A stretch of DNA of 64,000 nt from Laburnicola sp. R22_1. Taxonomy: Eukaryota > Ascomycota > Dothideomycetes > Pleosporales > Didymosphaeriaceae. The notes under the pieces are model-generated. The model made no database searches and was not told the DNA's origin. It was given only the letters and a program-made list of their open reading frames with translations. Positions within the stretch are counted from its first letter, which is position 1. Every line of letters starts with the position of its first letter. The stretch is taken from positions 1,364,001-1,428,000 of the forward strand of contig JACONQ010000018.1 of the NCBI GenBank assembly GCA_014281115.1. The letters are read 5' to 3'. Below, piece by piece: positions 57,036-64,000 of the stretch. A program made the position numbers and the translations under genes.

Positions 57036-58781
57036 ATGGCTTTTAGCGAGTCTTTATTTGACGGCAATCCGGAGTGCTTTTCTTTTTTCAATACTAGTCC
57101 GGCCGTAGACATTGCCAAGTGGAGAGAGGATATCTCAGGACCGCTCCTTTCTGGACAGGATCTATTTTTCATGTCTGAACTCAAGGACTTCAACAAAGGA
57201 TCCGATGCCATCTCGGAATACAGCATGGACAGCGCATATCAGAGTCAAACAGGCGTCAACCGACGCGGGGGAGAATATCACAGTTCCCCCGTTCAGGACA
57301 ACAACAACAACAATCGCATGTCGTTTATGCAACAGGTGATGATCTCACCATCACTGGCGTCTGACTCCTTTGTCCCATTCTCGGAATCACACGACATGAG
57401 CCACGGCCCCCGGACTGCCACTTCCGGGACCGTGGAGTTCGGTGCTGGATCCCACTGGTTTGCTAATCAATCTTCGGGACAGGAGATCTCTACATATTCG
57501 CCCTCGATGCCGCAAGCGATGCAACACAATTCCATGACCGGAGGATACACATGGGGTGCGCCCGATGTCTCGTCTTATGGCTACACACCAGCCCTGAACT
57601 CATATAACATGACGAATGAGTCCGAAATTTTCCGCACACCAGCTTCGCCACAGCGACCACTCACTCGACCTCGCGTAGAGACTTCTACAAGGCCTGCGCT
57701 CAACAATGATACTTACTTCGCTACTAAACGCACCTTCAGCCATGCGTCGGCGCATTCCTCTGGTGGCCGCGCATCCGTCGTGTCCCCTACACCAGTCCAT
57801 TCCTTCCAAGCGCAACCCTTGGCTACCGCTAGTTTTGAGTCTCAGCAGCTAGCACATGTCGGGTAAGTTTCAAATTCGACGTAGAGGGACAGTCAGCTGA
57901 CCGCAGATTCAGGTTTTCAGACGATGCCGCTTTGGTATCACAGGCCACCCACTCTCCTATCGAAGATCATCTTTCTTTGGGAGATGCTGAGGACCTGAAG
58001 AACCTGGAAGAAGAACACCACAAGGTGGCAAGGAGTCATGAACTCTACCAAAGAGAGCCAGGTGCGGATGGCTTGTATCACTGCCCGAGTGAGGGCGAGA
58101 ATGGTTGCAACCACAAGCCCACAACGCTGAAGTGCAACTACGAGTAAGTAATCCGAGCCGTGTCTGCGCGAGCTACGCTAACAAATGATCAGCAAGTACG
58201 TAGACTCGCATTTGAAGCCGTTCCGTTGCAAGGTCGCACGGTGCGAGTCGATCCCATTCTCCTCGACGGCTTGTCTGCTCCGTCATGAAAGGGAGGCACA
58301 TGGCATGCACGGTCATGGAGCTCGTCCCAACCTCTGTTACTATGTTGAGTGCGAACGGTCTCTTCCTGGCCATGGATTCCCTCGCCGCTACAACCTCTTT
58401 GACCACATGAGGCGAGTACACGGCTGGCAGGGCGACAGAGACGAGGCGTCTGCTACGGGCGACGGGCAAGTACAAGGCTCCCGCAGGGTTAGAACTCAGA
58501 AGAAGAAGATGTCGACCAGCGTAAGCGCTGACAAGAAGACGGAGAAGAAGAACAGGATCAGCAGGGCTGCTCAACAACAACAGCAGCGCGACCGCCAACG
58601 GGCTCGGTTGAACCAGGAGTGGTCGAGCAAGAAGCAGAGCATTTCCAGCCTCTTGTCAAGCCTCAATGACCTCGGCGATCTGGGAGAAACCCAACACGCT
58701 CAGCTGCTCAAAGAGTTCAACGAATTCTTTGCTATCCGCGAGAAGTACCAGGGTGGCCACAAGGAGAGCTTTGCTGAATGA
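57036..58781 (+). CDS. C2H2-type zinc finger transcription factor
   Basis: Three exons, 57036-57862, 57907-58143 and 58193-58781, introns of 44 and 49 bases with matching phases; 550 residues. The first 300 residues are Ser/Asn/Gln-rich and disordered-looking (SPVQDNNNNN and many Ser-Pro). The finger region is about residues 340-430: YHCPSEGENGCNHKPTTLKC, SHLKPFRCKVARCESIPFSS then CLLRHEREAHGMHGHG, and LCYYVECERSLPGHGFPRRY then LFDHMRRVHGW. A basic segment (RTQKKKM, KKTEKKNR) and a C-terminal helix with QQQQ follow. Such proteins bind DNA; this subgroup occurs in filamentous fungi, but I cannot name the regulon. The ATG at 57036 is the first in frame; an upstream non-coding exon is likely. 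Confidence 0.85.
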
Positions 58782-59554
58782 AGACTAAGCTGCAAGAAGA
58801 TGGGTGTCTTTCACTTTGAGCACTATGTTTGTTCACACTGGTATTGGATGCGTTGCGCACCATATCACATTTTCATGCGTTTCTGGTTTCCGTCAGGACC
58901 CATCCGGATGGCCTATGCCCCTGGAAACCGACGGACCACCAAATGATACCGGAAGGACATCGCGTACTGCCGGATCTCCTTCTTGGGTTGCCCCCCGATA
59001 CGGGCTGTACTCACACCGTCCGAATGGTCAGATTGTTTGCCAACTGCGACAAGGCTCCCTGCGTCCGCTAGGGCAAGGAAAGCTTCGGCACTGGTCAGTC
59101 TCAAAAAGAGACTGACATCGACATGTCGCGCCCCGGCCACGGCTGGTCGATAGGGTTATGCATCATTGCCGTCAAATTGTTTGTCTCGAGTATTTTATTG
59201 CGAAGTATAGACATAGGGTACTTGGTGGGGATGGAAGAAGCAAGACCTGAGCATAGAGTAGATTGTTTTTCATTTAGTCGTTACATGTGTATGCGCGTTT
59301 AGTTATTGAATCTATATTTTTATCACTGCGCTTTGGTTGATTCTCTGACACGGTGCTCATGTTCGGATTTTGGTGAGCTGTGAATGTACTGGTGTTATGC
59401 GCAAGCTCGGCCGAGCTAGCGGTGAAGAGGGCAGGTGGGACGAAAAGACATACGTCTCTTGTCAACGAATGGCAATACGAACCTCGCGCCCTCTCCTCTC
59501 AAGTGCTACTCTTTGTAATCTGTGACGGCCTGGACCCTCAGGCCGAGCTCGCAC
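58782..59554. other. Intergenic, no gene seen
   Basis: 3' flank of the C2H2 gene and promoter of the peroxidase gene. Confidence 0.45.
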
Positions 59555-59791
59555 ATGATCCGCAGTTGCACAGCCCCGCCTTACACTCAAGCTTGCTCTG
59601 TCGCGCAGCTCAAACAGTTCTCGCGCCACCGAACAGTCCACATTGAAGCCGCGAGATTGTCTGCAGCGGCACCTCGCATACCTTACACGACTCTGACACC
59701 TTCGTTCAGTGAGCGACTAACTGTAGGCCGAGCTCAACGACACCCCGCGCAGCTACTACACAGGCAAGCTCATCCTAGGAGATTCGCAACC

Positions 59792-60351
59792 ATGTCTTCG
59801 GCGACCACTTTCTTCGACTTCAAGCCCAAGGACAGTATGTCTCTCCGGCTTACGATGCTGCATGGGCATGGCTAACCCCGCGTGTAGAGAAGGGCAAAGA
59901 GTACTCCCTCCAAGAGCTCAAAGGCAAAGTCGTGCTCGTCGTCAACACAGCCTCCAAATGCGGCTTCACCCCGCAATTCGAAGGCCTCGAGAAGCTCTAC
60001 AAAGACGTCAAGTCGACGCACCCCGACGATTTTGTCATCCTGGGCTTCCCCTGCAACCAGTTCGGCGGGCAGGACCCCGGCTCCAACGACGAGATCCAGG
60101 AGTTCTGCCAGGTCAACTACGGCGTGTCGTTCCCCGTGCTGGGCAAGATCGACGTCAACGGCGACAATGCGGACCCGGTGTTTGAGTGGCTGAAGAGCGA
60201 GAAGCCGGGGCTGATGGGGCTGACGAGGGTGAAGTGGAACTTTGAGAAGTTTTTGGTGGGGAGGGATGGGAAGGTCAGGCAGAGGTGGGCAAGTACGACA
60301 AAGCCTGAGGCGTTGAAGCCGGAGATTGAGAAGGCGCTGGCGGCGAAGTAA
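59792..60351 (+). CDS. Glutathione peroxidase family, thioredoxin-type (Hyr1/Gpx3-like)
   Basis: Exons 59792-59834 and 59888-60351, 53-base intron (GTATGT..TGTAG); 168 residues. Catalytic Cys39 in VVNTASKCGFTPQ, the conserved Gln in GFPCNQFGGQDPG, resolving Cys88 in EIQEFCQVNYG and the Trp in RVKWNFEKFLV are all present. Having Cys rather than selenocysteine, plus the resolving Cys, marks the thioredoxin-dependent group, which reduces peroxides and, in yeast, senses them for Yap1. The frame is open upstream to an ATG at 59555, adding 79 residues rich in Arg, Ser and Ala and ending RRFAT just before this Met, which looks like a mitochondrial presequence; both starts may be used. Confidence 0.92.
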
Positions 60352-60699
60352 AGGGGGACAGATGATATGGGGGTATGAGGCTATGGGGGGGGGGATTGGT
60401 CCATGGAGGCTGGAGTGGCATGATATCACGATTGGCTTTTATTATGTGCATGGAGTAATACGATCCATGATTGAGCATTTGAGTACACCACTGAATTTGG
60501 CACCATGAGATTGTGATTAGAGAGGTACTTGGTCCAGGTGTATCTGCTTTCCAAGCTGAGTGATTATGTGGAAAGTGTCTTCTCTGGACGTGGTCGACAA
60601 TGCGTGGCGGCCAAGCGGCCCGCCACCCCTCCACCAAAGCTCCAAGCTCCAGCTCCCTCACAACGGCAGCACACGACCTACAATCAACCGGACGCCGCC
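60352..60699. promoter_or_regulatory. Short intergenic region between peroxidase and PTPA genes
   Basis: 348 bases, same-strand genes. The PTPA frame is open upstream to an ATG at 60529, but that part lacks family similarity. Confidence 0.4.
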
Positions 60700-61977
60700 A
60701 TGACAGCACCAGATGCGACCTCGCCTCCCCCTGACCTCTCCGCAAAACTCCCTAGACTCGTTCCCCGGAAACGCGCACCCACGAACCGCGAGCCGCAGTC
60801 TGCCCCTCCCCCGCCAACGCCCGCGCTGCCTCCTCCGCCAGACCTCTCGAACCACAGCTACATCACACCTTCGCGACGCATACTCAGTCCAACGGATCAC
60901 GAGCTGTTCCTCAAGAGCCCGACATGTACGCTCGTCACGGCATTCATATTTGGAATCTCGGACAGCGTGAGGGATAGGCCAATATCCTCGCTGAAAGAAG
61001 ACGACACCTCGCCCGCCGTCAAGCAAATCCTAGACATATTGGTCGAGGCAGAGAACATACTCGACCGCTGTCCGCCCGAAGACACAGGCTCCCGCTTCGG
61101 CAACCCCATCTTCCGCACCTTCCTCGACGAGATCGAATCCGCCCTCCCGTCCTGGCACACCCACCTCGGCCTGTCGTCGCCCGCCCAAGTCGCCGAGATC
61201 GCAACGTACCTGCACCATGCCTTCGGCAACAAGCGCCGCATCGACTACGGCTCCGGCCACGAACTCAACTTCTTCCTCTGGCTGCTCTGCCTGAACCGCC
61301 TTTCTCTCCTCCCGCCCTCGACGTTCCCCGCGCTGGCCCTCCAAGTCTTGCCAGCCTACCTCCGCCTCATGCGCAGGATCCAGGGCGCGTACTACCTCGA
61401 GCCCGCGGGCAGCCACGGCGTCTGGGGCCTCGACGACTACCAGTTCCTCCCCTTCCTCTTCGGCGCCTCCCAGCTGCTCCACCACGCCTACATAACGCCG
61501 AAATCGATCCACAACGCGCTCGTGCTGGAGGAAGAAGGCCACGACTTCCTCTACCTCGACCAAGTGTCGTACGTCAACAGCGTGAAGAACGTCGACGGGC
61601 TGCGCTGGCACTCGCCCATGCTCGACGACATTTCGGCGTCGAAGAGCTGGGCCAAGATCGAGGCGGGCATGCGCAAAATGTTTGTCGCCGAGATATTGCA
61701 CAAGTTGCCTGTGATGCAGCATTTTTTGTTTGGCTCGTTGATCCCGGCGGAGGAGGGCATGTCGCGGGAAGACGAATTTGGACTGGGCGGGGAAGAGGAC
61801 GAGGACGAGAGTGGCGAGGTGAGCGTTTTTACGGACGAGGGCGGCAAGAGGCATGTGCATGCTAGCAAGGGGTGGGGGGATTGCTGCGGGATACGCGTGC
61901 CGGCTGCGGTGGGGGCGGAGGGGGAGGAGAGGAAGATGGGGGGTGGGCAGCGGTTGAGGAGGGTGCCGTTTGATTGA
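60700..61977 (+). CDS. rrd1: PP2A activator, peptidyl-prolyl isomerase (PTPA/Rrd family)
   Basis: Single exon, 425 residues from ATG at 60700 (gccgccATGaca context, preferred over 60529). A Pro-rich N terminus is followed by the all-helical PTPA domain from about residue 65: ITPSRRILSPTDHELFLKS, GNPIFRTFLDEIESALPSW, YGSGHELNFFLWLLCLNRL, GVWGLDDYQFLPFLFGASQL, VNSVKNVDGLRWHSPMLDDI and KMFVAEILHKLPVMQHFLFG. These are the conserved PTPA surfaces that bind PP2A and help load metal into its active site. The acidic C-terminal extension ending GWGDCCGIRVPAAVGA and RRVPFD is typical, as I recall, of the long paralogue (Rrd1) of filamentous fungi; the paralogue choice is less sure than the family. Confidence 0.9.
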   Translation: MTAPDATSPPPDLSAKLPRLVPRKRAPTNREPQSAPPPPTPALPPPPDLSNHSYITPSRRILSPTDHELFLKSPTCTLVTAFIFGISDSVRDRPISSLKEDDTSPAVKQILDILVEAENILDRCPPEDTGSRFGNPIFRTFLDEIESALPSWHTHLGLSSPAQVAEIATYLHHAFGNKRRIDYGSGHELNFFLWLLCLNRLSLLPPSTFPALALQVLPAYLRLMRRIQGAYYLEPAGSHGVWGLDDYQFLPFLFGASQLLHHAYITPKSIHNALVLEEEGHDFLYLDQVSYVNSVKNVDGLRWHSPMLDDISASKSWAKIEAGMRKMFVAEILHKLPVMQHFLFGSLIPAEEGMSREDEFGLGGEEDEDESGEVSVFTDEGGKRHVHASKGWGDCCGIRVPAAVGAEGEERKMGGGQRLRRVPFD

Positions 61978-62376
61978 GGGCAGGGCGTCGTGGGTACGTT
62001 GCGTGGAGGACCTGGGTTTTCTTTCTTCTCCGTGAGCATTGGGTGGCGTTCAAGATGGTGACTTGATATGGATGGTCGTCGATACCTCTTGGACTATCTA
62101 CACTTGTGCAGCAGCAATGACTGATATCTCTCCACTTTACAGTCTTAGCCCTATCCATCGTATCAGAAACGAAATACACCTCGTCCACATTTCACATTTG
62201 CCCTACTAAGCTCCGGCTGAGGAGTCACCATCACCCATCACCACCTCATAACACGCCGTTCACGCCAAAACCCATCACACCTCATACTGCATACTACATA
62301 CGAAGTGGACATAGCCACACGAGATACAAAATCATCCAGTGCTCTAGTAGACTATACTAACACATACATATATATA
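61978..62376. other. 3' flank of the PTPA gene, no gene seen
   Basis: C/A-rich with short TA runs; nothing recognised. Confidence 0.45.
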
Positions 62377-62430
62377 TTTTGTCATGTTATTTGAGATGAA
62401 AGCCTTTGTCGTTCTACCCCTAGGTAGTTA
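62377..62430 (+). repeat. 54-base block identical to 29735-29788
   Basis: Second copy of the block inside the AT island. Here it is preceded by (TA)n and followed by ACGCCACATATATATATAAG; it lies in the 3' flank of the PTPA gene. Confidence 0.8.
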
Positions 62431-63397
62431 CTTTAACGCCACATATATATATAAGAAAGGCATCCATCACTCTCAAACCTACGCTCAGCCATGTATGCTA
62501 CCCGCTATGATAATGATTTTATTTTGTTCACGTAGCTCTAGCGCCTACCCTAAGCCTCATCTTAGCTATCCTACGCTCCCACTTTGCGTCCTCCCATCCC
62601 CTCTCCATCCATAACAACAACCTCTAGGGTTACCCTTTAAACACATGCACACACATGACCATAGAAAACCTTAAACTTGCTCGGGCACTCGGCCAGTACC
62701 GGTACTCTATTCGCACTCTACTCCACTCTCTCACTCTCCCCACTCCACTCCCCCCCCCACCCGCCTCAGGAAACGGCCCAGTCCAGCCTGCTACCCAACT
62801 AGCTAGCTAGCTAGCCAACTAGCCAGCAATCCATCTCCCATTCCAGTCCCATTCCTAAAAGGATGGACGGTGCCAAACAAACAAACAAACAAACAAACAA
62901 ACAAACCAAAAACGCCGTCTATGATGTAATCCATCCATCCATCCATCCACAATGGCGTTATGCAAGGAGGACAAAAGAGCAGAAACCAAAAGAAGAAGAA
63001 GAAGAAGAAGATATCCAAACAAAAAGCCCAGCACAGGACACGGCGAGCGTACGAGCAGCCCACGAAGGAAAAGAAAAGAAGAAAAAAAAGAAACGAAGAA
63101 CAGAACAGAACCACAGCCCAGCCCAGCCCAGGAAGCCCAAAACAAAATGCAACCACATCAGGGTAATACACAAGCCCAAAAGGATGTTGACACAGCCACC
63201 CACCAAATTGCCAGAGGGAGTACCCACACAATAACAAGTCTTCGTTGAATACGAATATCCCCATCCATACCCAAAAGTAAAAAAAAGATGAAAACATCTA
63301 TACCCAATGGCGCTACTCAACGGCGCTACGATAACTCTACGATACCATAGGGAACCAATTCCAATTCAAAAGAAAACATGCATGCAAAGCACGAAAT
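62431..63397. repeat. Simple-sequence-rich intergenic region
   Basis: Contains CTAG repeats near 62800, (AAAC)n at 62875-62905, (ATCC)n at 62929-62950 and (AAG)n at 62990-63010. Long minus-strand frames here are translations of these repeats and are not called. Confidence 0.6.
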
Positions 63398-64000
63398 CTA
63401 ATCATCTACATCACTCCCACTCTCTTCAAGCTTCTTCCGCCGCTCCTCGTCCATCTCCCAGTACGTCGCCCAAGAAAGGAGGAAGAAGGCCGCGATGATG
63501 AGGAGGCCGCCGACGAGCGCGGCGGGCGTGAGAGGCGAGTTGAGAGGTGGGGGGAGGAGTTGGTCGACGATGGCGACGATGAAGATGGTGAGGAGGGCGG
63601 CGACGGAGGAGAGGACGGGCGAGGTGAGGGAGATGAGGACGAGGAAGGACCCGGAGAAGGCTGCGTGGGTGTTAGAATTAGCATTAGTTTTTCAAGTGCG
63701 AGGTAGATTATGAGTTGTGAGGAGGAGCGGGGGAACGTCTCAGGGAGTGGAAAAGGAACGAAAGGGGGAAACATACTTGCGTTGGCGAAGACAGAGATGG
63801 CCATCATCCACGCCTGCTTGCCATGTGGCAGCTCGAAAACCTCCCAGCCCATCCAGTGCAGAAGCGGGATCGGCACCCAGAGCACGCATAATGTGAACAG
63901 CCCAATCAGGCTGCCAAACGTATTCGCAAAAATCATGCCGCGCCCAGGCGCGCACCCATCCGGCGGACATGCCAGCTTCTTGTACAGCACCTCATAGAAT
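63398..64000 (-). CDS. DMT/EamA-type membrane transporter, C-terminal part (5' end outside window)
   Basis: Two exons in the window: 63777-64000 (continuing beyond the edge) and 63398-63660, intron GTATGT..ACGCAG splitting a Thr codon; 161 residues visible. Membrane segments: NTFGSLIGLFTLCVLWVPIPLL, then TFSGSFLVLISLTSPVLSS, SVAALLTIFIVAIVDQLL and ALVGGLLIIAAFFLLSW, followed by a charged cytosolic end (WEMDEERRKKLEESGSDVDD). The order and the LHWMGWEVFELP loop resemble SLC35F or yeast YML018C-like vacuolar membrane proteins of the drug/metabolite transporter superfamily. Substrate unknown. Reading through the intron gives only a low-complexity Ser/Pro sequence, which supports the splice model. 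Confidence 0.8.

Noticed and set aside
61030..61860. 276-codon open frame on the minus strand
   Set aside because: It is antisense to the PTPA coding region, whose domain match is unambiguous; the frame is a by-product of GC-rich codon use.
62803..63320. Hydrophobic minus-strand frames resembling membrane proteins
   Set aside because: They translate AAAC, ATCC and AAG microsatellites (poly-Phe, Leu and Cys patterns) and have no family signature.
1..64000. tRNA, 5S or other rRNA genes and CRISPR arrays
   Set aside because: Scanned for B-box-like words, tRNA-like arms, 5S motifs and regularly spaced repeats; none held up, and the tandem arrays present are microsatellites or the 23-base minisatellite.

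Overview
The window looks like a chromosome segment of a filamentous ascomycete (Pezizomycotina, most likely a Dothideomycete). The genes carry short 45-70 base introns with GT..AG ends, and they include typical fungal families: Zn2Cys6 and C2H2 regulators, DUF3431, a fungal F-box protein, REX3, PFA3, USE1, spherulin-4 and Kti12. Transposons are pogo/Fot-type DNA elements with TA target sites, and their reading frames carry C-to-T stop codons of the kind left by repeat-induced point mutation (RIP). I see no tRNA, rRNA or CRISPR. Most gene models below were assembled by hand from splice sites and reading phase; exon limits are in the evidence text.

Layout. 1-28.9 kb is ordinary gene territory: the end of a regulator, KTI12, a small unknown protein, an F-box protein, a DUF3431 membrane protein, REX3, a DUF676 lipase, one dead pogo element (18.37-20.21 kb), palmitoyltransferase PFA3, a five-exon Zn2Cys6 regulator and a polytopic membrane protein. 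28.9-38.5 kb is accessory in character: an AT-rich island, an unrecognised protein, a multiply broken secreted alpha-glucosidase (GH31) and another unknown protein. 38.55-46.07 kb is a nested cluster of four pogo-like elements. Two are near-identical copies in inverted orientation, making a natural hairpin of about 2 kb per arm, and the whole cluster sits inside a short dispersed repeat whose uninterrupted copy lies at 52.95-53.10 kb. 46.5-51.2 kb returns to host genes: an SMR-domain protein ending in a CaaX-like motif, USE1, a 97-residue two-exon protein and a frameshifted spherulin-4. 51.2-57.0 kb is nearly empty except for a retroposon-like insert. 57.0-64.0 kb holds a C2H2 regulator, a glutathione peroxidase, a PP2A activator (PTPA) and the end of a DMT-type transporter.

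How the genes work together. There is no metabolic cluster; neighbours serve separate housekeeping roles (tRNA modification, RNA processing, vesicle traffic, lipid modification, redox, phosphatase assembly). The coherent story is genome dynamics. RIP-scarred transposons, two retroposon-like inserts with their own target-site duplications, a transposon-interrupted repeat with an empty-site control, and decayed secreted-enzyme genes concentrate in 29-53 kb. No clearly new defence or biosynthetic system was found.
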